Below the pieces are notes generated by a model that was given only the letters and a program-made list of their open reading frames with translations, was not told the origin of the DNA and searched no databases. Positions 39,545 to 46,859 of a stretch of 48,109 nt of DNA are shown here, piece by piece (the first letter of the stretch is position 1; every line of letters begins with the position of its first letter). Origin of the DNA: Nitrospirota bacterium (lineage in GTDB: Bacteria; Nitrospirota; Thermodesulfovibrionia; Thermodesulfovibrionales; UBA6898); the NCBI GenBank assembly GCA_021814065.1, contig JAKAIZ010000001.1, positions 18,692 through 66,800 on the forward strand. The letters are read 5' to 3'. The position numbers were made by a program, and so were the translations under genes.

Positions 39545-40555
39545 TTACGGCGCGCCTTCCGGAAAGGCGATGTTCCTGATCCTGGGGATGATCTCCTGGT
39601 TCCCGACGACATTGCCCTGTATGTTTGCGGACAGTTTGGAGATATTGATCGTCCCATCGGAGTTCAGCATGTCCGAGGCGACGCCTGAACTGACGTCCGC
39701 GGGAGATATGGCGGTGATCTCCGGAACGAGGAACACCCTGTCATCGCTGAACGACTGCTCGATATCCTTGAAGAAGTCCTCAATGCAACGGCCGACGAAC
39801 CCTCCGCCTATCAGCACCTCTTTAGCTTTGATCTCATAGAGGAATTTCAGCAGCTTCCTCTTGTCTCTTTCGGCGAGAGTTCCCCTGTTCGATTTTCTGG
39901 AATACAGGTAGAGCACCGATTCTGATTCATTCGTCGCCTCGTTGATGTAGAGCTTGTACTCGTCCCTGGATTGCCTGAACCGGTATGCCGGAAATTCCTC
40001 GTATTTCCTAGGAAGGATGAGAATCACCAGCTTTTTCTCCGTAGACATATATTCCAGAAAATCCCTCAGGCGCTTCTCCTGCGCCTTCATGAGCGTCATT
40101 TTGGGCGAGTAGGATGCCTCGGAAAGGAAGCTCTCCATCGCATCCTGGCCGGTAAATTCCGGGGCAGGCCCGGGGAAAGCGCCGTCGCTGTTGAAAAAGG
40201 TATAGTAAGCAGGATGCACTATGATATAGACCGCGCCGCCGTCAAGGTAACGGGCATATTTTTCGTAGTCTCCTTCGTCCAGGGAAGTCAGGCGTTTGAT
40301 CATGAACTGCTCGTATGCCTTTGTTTTCCACTCGGGGTTGCTCTCCACCTTGAAGTTCCTCTCCTCGATGGCCTTGATCACTGTCTTGATATGCAGCTTC
40401 GCCTCTTCTTTGGCGGCCTCATCGGCCTTATATGGGGAGGAGATCTTCGTCGATATCCGGGAGGCGCATCCCGACGCAGAGAGGGAAATGACTATGAGAA
40501 GCAATCCCGCCGCTACCGCGGCACCCCGTAGGCGTTCCTCGGACGGCCGGATCAT
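39545..40555 (-). CDS. Lipoprotein of unknown function
   Basis: The product is 336 aa. The signal ends with the lipobox SASGC (Cys ~30). I do not recognise the family. The mature part is mixed alpha/beta: a charged helical start (~40-75), hydrophobic strands GAVYIIVHPAYYTFF (~107-121) and KKLVILILPR (~175-184), and EVLIGGGFVGRCIEDFF (~255-271). A Ser/Asn-rich tail follows. The core could be a Rossmann-like alpha/beta fold, but I see no catalytic motif. It overlaps the TPR gene by 4 bp (ATGA) and belongs to the operon NHL lipoprotein - TPR - this protein - GT2. Confidence 0.75.
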   Translation of the reverse strand: MIRPSEERLRGAAVAAGLLLIVISLSASGCASRISTKISSPYKADEAAKEEAKLHIKTVIKAIEERNFKVESNPEWKTKAYEQFMIKRLTSLDEGDYEKYARYLDGGAVYIIVHPAYYTFFNSDGAFPGPAPEFTGQDAMESFLSEASYSPKMTLMKAQEKRLRDFLEYMSTEKKLVILILPRKYEEFPAYRFRQSRDEYKLYINEATNESESVLYLYSRKSNRGTLAERDKRKLLKFLYEIKAKEVLIGGGFVGRCIEDFFKDIEQSFSDDRVFLVPEITAISPADVSSGVASDMLNSDGTINISKLSANIQGNVVGNQEIIPRIRNIAFPEGAP

Positions 40556-41523
40556 CTCGTGATCTTACCTGCGGGCGGCTTCACCGGCGGATTGTTTCTC
40601 AAATACGCCTCGAGCTGTTCGATCTCGCCCTCCACCGAATCCATGGAGGCCACGAAATCAAACACGGCCGGGCTGCCGTCCTTCAGGTAGAGTCTGAACT
40701 CGGCAATCGCCTCTTTTACCATGTCTTTTCTCAAATATGTCCTCGCCATATTGTAATGCGCCTTCGCAAAGGTCGGGTCGAGTTCCAGCGCTTTTTTATA
40801 CGCAAGAAACGCCTCGTCTATCTTCTCCTGGTGGGTGTAGGCGTTTCCCAGGTTGTAATAATATCCGGCGTTGTCCGGAATAAGCTCGATCGCCCTCAGG
40901 TAATGCTCCACGGCGTACTGGTAAAAATGCCGCTCCTTGAAGCTGTAGCCGAGGTTGTTCTGTGCCTGGGCATAGAGCGGGGCGGCCTGGACCGCCCTGC
41001 CGTATGCCTTCGAGGCGTCCTCGAACCTCTCCTGTATCTCGCAGACCAGCCCCATATAAAACCACCCTCTCCCATAATCGGGGTCCGCCGCAACCGCCTT
41101 TTCGAAGTACGGCAACGCGGCGCTGCCGTTTCCGTAGAAATTCACGATGCCCATCGCCATATAGACCCTGGCAGCCTCCCTGCCCTGCGGCTTCATTGCG
41201 TCGAGGTCCCGCATCGCGCCAGCACGATCGCCTTTCCCCGCCTTTACAAGCGCGACAACGACGGCGGCATCGGCATTACCCCGCAGTTGCGGGCGCAACG
41301 CCGTCTCTTCGGCAGCGTCGAGGTCGCCGGAGTAATAATACGCCTCGGCAACCCTGCTCAGCGCCCCTGTAGAAGCATAATCCGCAGTGTGTGCGCGATA
41401 TTCCGCAATCACTCTTTGCCAGTCTCCCAGATCATAATAATAAAAAAGCTCTTTTGGGGCCGTCTGCCCCGCATACGCTACTGCCGCGAGCACAAACCCT
41501 GCAAGAAGGGCAGCAAGTTTCAT
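40552..41523 (-). CDS. Secreted tetratricopeptide-repeat protein
   Basis: The product is 323 aa. The ATG at 41523 has GAAGGAG 8 nt upstream and a signal peptide (MKLAALLAGFVLAAVAYAG). Some seven to eight TPR units follow, most clearly DYGRGWFYMGLVCEIQERF, YAQAQNNLGYSFKERHFYQ, NAGYYYNLGNAYTHQEKID and FAKAHYNMARTYLRKDMV, ending in a Pro/Lys-rich tail (NNPPVKPPAGK). It is a periplasmic scaffold, 5 nt after the NHL lipoprotein gene. TPR proteins next to polysaccharide genes often organise export complexes (inference). Confidence 0.85.
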   Translation of the reverse strand: MKLAALLAGFVLAAVAYAGQTAPKELFYYYDLGDWQRVIAEYRAHTADYASTGALSRVAEAYYYSGDLDAAEETALRPQLRGNADAAVVVALVKAGKGDRAGAMRDLDAMKPQGREAARVYMAMGIVNFYGNGSAALPYFEKAVAADPDYGRGWFYMGLVCEIQERFEDASKAYGRAVQAAPLYAQAQNNLGYSFKERHFYQYAVEHYLRAIELIPDNAGYYYNLGNAYTHQEKIDEAFLAYKKALELDPTFAKAHYNMARTYLRKDMVKEAIAEFRLYLKDGSPAVFDFVASMDSVEGEIEQLEAYLRNNPPVKPPAGKITR

Positions 41524-41528
41524 GCCCC

Positions 41529-42518
41529 TTACTCCTTCAAGTACTGAAAGATCTGGACCCGCTTGTTTATCTGGTCGACCACATAGATCCCGTCGTTTTC
41601 GTCGATACATATCGAAGAAGGCAGGACAAACTCCGCCGGCCCGGCCCCGGTGTTCCCGACCGCAAGAAGCGCCCCCCCCTCGGAGTCAAAGATCTGAAAG
41701 TTGCCGAAGGCGGAGTCGAGCACATAGATATGCCCGTCGGAATCGACCGCCACCCCCTTCGGCCGGGCAAACATGCCTGCGGACGTCCCGACCTTTCCCA
41801 GCGATTTTAGAAACTTCCCGTTTTCATCGAATATCTCCACCCGGAAATTCATCGAATCGACGACATATATCCTCCCCTGCCGGTCGACCGCTATCCCGTA
41901 TGGGACATTGAACTCTCCCGGTTCCACGCCCCTCTTTCCGAATTGCGAAAGCAGCCGGCCGTCAAGCCCATATATGAACACCTTATTTTTTTTAGAGTCA
42001 GACACGATGACCTTCTTCCTCTGCTCGTCAACGGCAATCCCGGCGGGAATTCCGATCTCGCCCCTGCCGAATTCGAGGACCCTTTTCCCTTCCCTGTCGA
42101 AGACAGATATGGTCCTGCGGCCCGCATCGCCCACATATATCCTCTCGCGCGTCGCCGCAATCCCGATAGGCATCTTCAGGTCGCCCGCACCGATGATTTT
42201 GAACGAGGCGTTTTTCAGGTCGAACACCAGCACGGCGCCAACGTCCGTTACATAAACCGTCTGGTCACTGACGGCCACTCCGAAGGGCTTCACGAACCGC
42301 GTATCCGCCTCTTTGCCGAAGAGGATGGACTTCAGCTTGTTGGCCTTGATATTGACATCGGCGCTACCGAGAATGATGTTGACGAACCTGATGCGGGGCT
42401 TCTCGGGCGGCAGCGGCCAGACCATATCGGGCGGCTTTTCGACCACTGGCTGCGAAGCACAAGCGAATAAAAAAAGGACGGAAAGAATAACAAGGGCCGA
42501 CAATTTGAATACGCGCAC
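41529..42518 (-). CDS. NHL-repeat beta-propeller lipoprotein, copy 3
   Basis: The product is 329 aa with a GTG start. The lipoprotein signal is LVILSVLFLFACAS (Cys ~20). The family motif MVWPLPPEKPRIRF is followed by six NHL blades (e.g. DEQRKKVIVSDSKKNKVFI, DRQGRIYVVDSMNFRVEIF, DSDGHIYVLDSAFGNFQIF, DENDGIYVVDQINKRVQIF). It is the third paralogue of the lipoproteins at 8364 and 19089, but here its partners are a TPR protein, an unknown lipoprotein and GT2 enzymes, with no cytochrome. A sigma-54-like element lies just upstream. That context argues for a general scaffold rather than a redox role. Confidence 0.9.
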   Translation of the reverse strand: MRVFKLSALVILSVLFLFACASQPVVEKPPDMVWPLPPEKPRIRFVNIILGSADVNIKANKLKSILFGKEADTRFVKPFGVAVSDQTVYVTDVGAVLVFDLKNASFKIIGAGDLKMPIGIAATRERIYVGDAGRRTISVFDREGKRVLEFGRGEIGIPAGIAVDEQRKKVIVSDSKKNKVFIYGLDGRLLSQFGKRGVEPGEFNVPYGIAVDRQGRIYVVDSMNFRVEIFDENGKFLKSLGKVGTSAGMFARPKGVAVDSDGHIYVLDSAFGNFQIFDSEGGALLAVGNTGAGPAEFVLPSSICIDENDGIYVVDQINKRVQIFQYLKE

Positions 42519-42548
42519 CGTTTATTTTAACAAAAAAAGTCTGTGTGC

Positions 42549-42563
42549 GCAAGACAAAGGCCG
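42549..42563 (-). promoter_or_regulatory. Possible sigma-54 promoter of the third NHL operon
   Basis: The minus strand reads CGGCCTTTGTCTTGC. The GG/GC spacing and TTGC are correct, but the -24 box matches TGGCAC only in GGC. The predicted start near 42537 would leave a leader of ~20 nt. It is weaker than the elements at 6021 and 18899. Confidence 0.4.
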
Positions 42564-42617
42564 TGTTGCTGCCGGTCTTCGGGCCGACGAGAGATCAGGA
42601 TGCGCGCTGCGGCCCCT

Positions 42618-42647
42618 TTGAAGAATTTGATCCGTTGCGTATATACT
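42618..42647 (+). promoter_or_regulatory. Possible sigma-70 promoter for the P-loop protein gene
   Basis: TTGAAG (42618-42623), an 18-nt spacer and TATACT (42642-42647) face the gene at 42670. The -10 is good and the -35 fair. The leader would be very short (~16 nt), with no clear SD. Confidence 0.45.
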
Positions 42648-42669
42648 GATATCATGTTGGTGTCCGGTG

Positions 42670-43209
42670 ATGGCGAATAGAGAACGAAGCGACTGCGAGA
42701 ATATCCCCCTCACAGAGGACAGTGCCGAGAACATACGCAATGTTGTCGGCTGTTACAAAAACGTTCTGGTCTGCGGGGTGAAGGGAGTCGGCAAGATCAC
42801 AAACACCGTCCAGGCGGTAAGGGACAGACGCAACGTTTATTATGTCGGCAACCCTGTCGATTACGAGGGCAAAAAGCGGCCCGGAAGCTATGATAAGTAT
42901 ATCACCTACATCCTTTCTTTGAAGAGCGATTTAAATATCGTCGAAGACATGGAAGCGCTCTTCTCTGTCTCGGAGGAAATCATCCTCATCATCGACGAAA
43001 TCTACGGCAGAAGCGATGCTGAGCTGGCCCGGATCAGCAGGCTGCTCGACATGCCGAACATAAGGGTCATCCAGATCGTCGGCTGCATGAAATATATGGC
43101 CGGCCTGATTGAAAAGATAGACGCCATCGTGGAACTGCACCTCGACGCCGCCTTTATGATCGATAAGGAACTCGGCAAGGCGATCTGCGAGATCCTGGGG
43201 AAGAAATAG
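42670..43209 (+). CDS. Small P-loop NTPase-like protein of unknown role
   Basis: The product is 179 aa from the ATG at 42670 (a GTG directly before it is the alternative). A P-loop-like [17 protein letters not shown] (GxxGxGKxT, ~34-50) and a Walker B-like [12 protein letters not shown] (~106) are arranged as in AAA/STAND ATPases. Between them lie ~55 residues, and the C-terminal part ([20 protein letters not shown]) resembles a sensor strand and helix. I do not recognise a named family. Its small size means the lid domain is missing. The neighbours are the divergent NHL operon and, downstream, a peptide ORF and a GT2 gene. Confidence 0.75.
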   Translation: MANRERSDCENIPLTEDSAENIRNVVGCYKNVLVCGVKGVGKITNTVQAVRDRRNVYYVGNPVDYEGKKRPGSYDKYITYILSLKSDLNIVEDMEALFSVSEEIILIIDEIYGRSDAELARISRLLDMPNIRVIQIVGCMKYMAGLIEKIDAIVELHLDAAFMIDKELGKAICEILGKK

Positions 43210-43230
43210 GAAGCATTTCCTGGAGGAGCC

Positions 43231-43335
43231 ATGAAGCGTCTACTTGCTGCAGTTTTGCTGGTCTCGACCGCGACATCCCTGAGCTGTTCGGGAAACAGGG
43301 ACGGGACAACTCGAATTCTTATCGTAGCAAAGTAG
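43231..43335 (+). CDS. 34-residue lipoprotein-like peptide ORF
   Basis: ATG at 43231 has an excellent SD (TGGAGGAGCC) 21 nt after the P-loop gene. The peptide starts [19 protein letters not shown] and ends [10 protein letters not shown]. The N-terminus looks like an export signal with a cysteine at 19, but the lipobox (SLSC) is poor. It may be a true small lipoprotein, or the front remnant of a longer lipoprotein gene cut by a stop; nothing clearly homologous continues in the other frames before the GT2 start at 43341. Confidence 0.5.
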   Translation: MKRLLAAVLLVSTATSLSCSGNRDGTTRILIVAK

Positions 43336-43340
43336 AAAAC

Positions 43341-44111
43341 ATGCTTCGCAATAATAAAATAATCGTCGTCATGCCCGCATACAATGCTTCAAAGACCCTT
43401 GAAATGACGTATGACGAGATCCCGAAGGACATTGTCGACGAGGTCATCCTGGTAGACGACGCCAGCAGGGACGACACTGCAAAAAAGGCGAATACACTTG
43501 GAATTCATACGATCATCCACGCCCGGAATCTGGGGTACGGCGGCAATCAAAAGAGCTGTTACCGGACAGCTCTCGCAAAAGGCGCTGATGTGATTGTAAT
43601 GCTCCATCCGGATTATCAGTATTCGCCGCGCTTGATCACTGCTATGGCGTCGATGGTGATATCCGGGCATTACGATGTAGTCCTGGGTTCGCGGATATTA
43701 GGAGGGGGCGCGCTGAAAGGCGGCATGCCTGTTTATAAGTATATCGCAAATAGATTCCTGACACTCATCGAAAACCTCGCCCTCGACGTAAAGCTTTCGG
43801 AATACCATACCGGCTACAGGGCCTTTCACAGGAAGGTATTGGAGTCGCTTCCGCTCGAAGAAAACTCGGACGACTTCGTTTTTGATAACGAGATGCTCGC
43901 CCAGGCGGTCTATTTCGGCTTCAGAATAGGCGAGATCAGCTGCCCTACGAAATACTTCGAGGACGCCTCATCGATAAACTTCAGGAGAAGCTTAAAATAT
44001 GGACTCGGGGTTCTTTCCACATCCGGCAAGTATCTGCTTCAAAAAACCGGGATAGGGCATTTCAGGATATTCGACAGGACCAGGAAAAAGCTGGGGCAGC
44101 ATGAGCAATAG
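43341..44111 (+). CDS. GT2 glycosyltransferase, polyprenyl-phosphate mannosyltransferase-like
   Basis: The product is 256 aa. GT-A core: [50 protein letters not shown] and [15 protein letters not shown], with [18 protein letters not shown] as in DPM1-like enzymes. The metal site reads HPDYQ rather than DxD, as in one branch of this family. There are no membrane helices. It starts 5 nt after the peptide ORF, so is probably co-transcribed with it and the P-loop gene. Confidence 0.88.
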   Translation: MLRNNKIIVVMPAYNASKTLEMTYDEIPKDIVDEVILVDDASRDDTAKKANTLGIHTIIHARNLGYGGNQKSCYRTALAKGADVIVMLHPDYQYSPRLITAMASMVISGHYDVVLGSRILGGGALKGGMPVYKYIANRFLTLIENLALDVKLSEYHTGYRAFHRKVLESLPLEENSDDFVFDNEMLAQAVYFGFRIGEISCPTKYFEDASSINFRRSLKYGLGVLSTSGKYLLQKTGIGHFRIFDRTRKKLGQHEQ

Positions 44112-44154
44112 CTTTCTTCACAAAGACCGGAACTCGTCAACCACCTATCAACCT

Positions 44155-44312
44155 AAAAAAGGCAGATCCTTTACCACAGAGGCACGAAGACACAGAGAAA
44201 ACAACGGCTTGCCGGAAAATGTCGGGGCACTATCGAGGTGATTGGCACATTCAGGAGTTTTCTCTTTTTTTTCAACTCTGTGTCTCTGAGTCTCTGTGGT
44301 TAACTGCTTTTT
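44155..44312. repeat. MITE-like inverted repeat between convergent genes
   Basis: Left arm AAAAAAGGCAG...ACCACAGAGGCACGAAG and right arm ...TCTCTGTGGTTAACTGCTTTTT are imperfect inverted copies of about 50 nt, around a ~60-bp centre. The element fills the gap between the convergent genes ending at 44111 and 44382 and would fold into a long hairpin, so it may also act as a terminator. No ORF lies inside. A half-copy is at 13615-13650. Confidence 0.65.
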
Positions 44313-44381
44313 CCAGGATCAATTCACAGGAGCATGCTGCACCGTAACTTCATGCGCTATCCGGCAGGCCTTAGTCGGACG

Positions 44382-46859
44382 TCAGACGTTCTCCGTCATC
44401 TCCCAGACGCCGCAGGGGCAGACGCCGGCGCAGAAGCCGCAGCCGATGCATTTCTCGTCATCCACCACGTATTCGTAGGCGCCGCCGGGATGCTCTATCC
44501 GGGAGATCGCGCCCCAGTAGCAGGTCGCCTCGCACATGTGGCAGTCTCGGCAGGTGGCGCAGGACATGCATTTGTTAGCCTCGGCCTCGGGGGTGAAGTC
44601 CCCGGAGCAGGCGTCATAGTACTCTTTCTTGATCTTTTCGTAGGCGATCACCTGCTTGATCTCCGGCCAGCGCGGCGCATGCGCCATCTGGTGGTGGATA
44701 TATTCGGCAGCGAGCCTGCCGTGGCCGATCGCATGAGTCACGAGACCGAGACCGGTGACGTCGCCGATGGCGTAGACCTTCACGTCCGATGTCTGGTATG
44801 CGTCGTTCACCTTGACCCAGCCCCGCTCGTTATGGATCGAGGCAGGAAGGAAGTCGAGCTTCGGAACGTCGCCGACCGACATGACCACTACGTCTGCGTC
44901 GACGGATGAGCCGTCCTTGAAGAAGAGCTTCCTTTCCTTCTTGTCGTATCTTTCGGTCAGCTTCGGCCACAGGACCTGCGTGCCCTTCGCCCTGGCGATC
45001 TCCATCTCCGGGCCGAAGGCGGCCGGTTTTTGGATATCCACGGCGGTAACCGAAGAAGCGCCCATGTTGAAGGCCTCCGAGGCCACGTCCATTCCGACGT
45101 TTCCTGCGCCGATCACGACGACCTTTTTGCCCTTCAGGTCATGGCGCTTGCCGGCGTTGATCTCCCTGAGGAAATCATAGGCCGCGATCACGTCTTCGGA
45201 GCCCGGGAATGCGATCTTCCTCGGTTCGTGCGCGCCGATTGCGATGATCACCACTTCATACTTCTTGTAGATTTCTTCGAACTTCTCCTTTGTCACCTTT
45301 GCATTCAGATGAATACCTACGCCGAGTTCCCTGAACCGCGACACCTCTTTTTCGAGGATCTGGTGCGGGAGCCGCTCCCTCGGGATGCAGTATTCGATCT
45401 TGCCGCCGAGTTGGTCGCCCGCCTCGAAGATATCGACCGTATGGCCCTTGAGCGCCAGCTGCCATGCCGCGGACATGCCGGCGGGGCCGCCGCCGATCAC
45501 CGCGACGGTATGTCCTGTCGCAGCCTCCTTCTTCGGCGCCGGGAGGTCCAGGGCGAGTCCGCCCAGCTTGTCGATCGCCAGGGGCGCATCGATCATGCCG
45601 CGCGTGCAGCTCTGCATGCAGAGGTTCGGGCATATCTGGCCGCAGACCGTGGCCGGAAGCGGGCTGTACCTGAGCACAAGTTCGAGGGAGTCCTGGAGCC
45701 GTCCCTGTCTGATCAGCATGGCCCTCTTATGAGACGGGATCTGCGTAGGGCATGCGTACGCACAGGGCGGCGCATATTTTTCGTTCGACCAGACCGGCTT
45801 GTTTCTCCGTTCCGGCCCGGTGGTGATATAGGGAAGGAGCGTAAGGTCGTGGTCGAGATATTCGGCGAAGATGCCTCCCTTTCCGACCGCCTCTTCCCAG
45901 TTCTTCTTCCGGAACTCGGAGGTCGACATCTTGAACCACTTGCGCTGCCGCTTCTCCTGCGGCGTATACGCCATCAGCTTTTTCCAGTCACCGGCCGACT
46001 TCGTCAATTCCCTGTAATAGGACGCACGGTCGATCGCCTCGAGATAAGGCTTCATGTTCGTCTTCAGCCATTCCCAGTCCTGCTCGGTCAGGTCGAGGAG
46101 CTTCACGTCCTTCTCGCTGTATCCCTGGATCGGGCCCCGGAAATAGATCATGCCGCCGACCATGCCGACACAGGGCCGGTAGCCGAGGACGTTCTCGGGG
46201 TTCCTCGAATCGACGCCGCAGACCACCGCGATACCGCCGGCCTTGAACTCGGCAAACGAATCTCCGACGTTCCTGAAATACCAGGACTGGGGCGGATCGA
46301 AACGAGGGTTATGTTTGGTCATCGTGTCGCAGCGCGCACCGCCGCTGCCCTGCACATAGAGGACGCCTTGGGCCGCCGCGTTCCATGCACCGTTCGTCAC
46401 ATCGCCCATAACGGTAATCTTCGCGCCGCAGTTCACCCAGCCGACGTCGTCCGAGACGCTGTTTTTCACCAATATCTCGGTACCGTCCATGCCCATGCTG
46501 CCGAGCCGCTGGCCGACCGGCCCTTCGACCGTGATCCTCACCGTCTCGCCGCGCGGCCAGATCCTGCCGCCTATGCCGTGCTGGCCGTCGGCGACCACAT
46601 GGATCTCGCGGGCGCCGTCCTGCACCGCCTGCTGGATATGCTCTTCGAGTATCCTCGAAGGAACGCGGCTGCCCTGCACGCTGCCGCGCAGGAGCGCCTT
46701 CACCCCTTTGAGATCGAGGATTTTCTCAGCCGCTGCCGCGGCAGGTAAGGGGTTAGGAGTGAGGCGCTCTTTTGCGCTGCGTCCGCCTTTGGTCTTCACC
46801 TTTGCCTTCCGTACGGGCGGGGTCACCCCGCCCCTACCTATATTTTTTTTAGCAGGCAT
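44382..46859 (-). CDS. Glutamate synthase small-subunit-type oxidoreductase with N-terminal GXGXG domain and C-terminal ferredoxin
   Basis: The product is 825 aa from the ATG at 46859, overlapping the upstream gene by 11 bp. Residues ~45-250 form the GXGXG beta-helix normally at the end of the large subunit (GQRLGSMGMDGTEILV, VMGDVTNGAWNAAAQGVLYV). Next comes a GltD-like unit: cysteine-rich CAYACPTQIPSHK and CGQICPNLCMQSC for Fe-S, FAD motif VAVIGGGPAGMSAAW and NAD(P) motif VVVIGAGNVGMDVAS. The C-terminus carries ferredoxin-type cysteines (CMSCATCRDCHMCEATC; CIGCGFCAGVCPCG). It should feed electrons to the FMN subunit encoded just upstream, for glutamate formation. The extra ferredoxin domain suggests that ferredoxin as well as NAD(P)H may be used (inference). 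A Lys/Arg-rich linker (~15-40) precedes the first domain. Confidence 0.9.
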   Translation of the reverse strand: MPAKKNIGRGGVTPPVRKAKVKTKGGRSAKERLTPNPLPAAAAAEKILDLKGVKALLRGSVQGSRVPSRILEEHIQQAVQDGAREIHVVADGQHGIGGRIWPRGETVRITVEGPVGQRLGSMGMDGTEILVKNSVSDDVGWVNCGAKITVMGDVTNGAWNAAAQGVLYVQGSGGARCDTMTKHNPRFDPPQSWYFRNVGDSFAEFKAGGIAVVCGVDSRNPENVLGYRPCVGMVGGMIYFRGPIQGYSEKDVKLLDLTEQDWEWLKTNMKPYLEAIDRASYYRELTKSAGDWKKLMAYTPQEKRQRKWFKMSTSEFRKKNWEEAVGKGGIFAEYLDHDLTLLPYITTGPERRNKPVWSNEKYAPPCAYACPTQIPSHKRAMLIRQGRLQDSLELVLRYSPLPATVCGQICPNLCMQSCTRGMIDAPLAIDKLGGLALDLPAPKKEAATGHTVAVIGGGPAGMSAAWQLALKGHTVDIFEAGDQLGGKIEYCIPRERLPHQILEKEVSRFRELGVGIHLNAKVTKEKFEEIYKKYEVVIIAIGAHEPRKIAFPGSEDVIAAYDFLREINAGKRHDLKGKKVVVIGAGNVGMDVASEAFNMGASSVTAVDIQKPAAFGPEMEIARAKGTQVLWPKLTERYDKKERKLFFKDGSSVDADVVVMSVGDVPKLDFLPASIHNERGWVKVNDAYQTSDVKVYAIGDVTGLGLVTHAIGHGRLAAEYIHHQMAHAPRWPEIKQVIAYEKIKKEYYDACSGDFTPEAEANKCMSCATCRDCHMCEATCYWGAISRIEHPGGAYEYVVDDEKCIGCGFCAGVCPCGVWEMTENV

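Noticed and set aside
45030-46748. 572-codon plus-strand open frame
   Set aside because: It is antisense to the glutamate synthase oxidoreductase, whose FAD, NAD(P) and Fe-S motifs are unmistakable; the shadow arises from GC-rich third positions.
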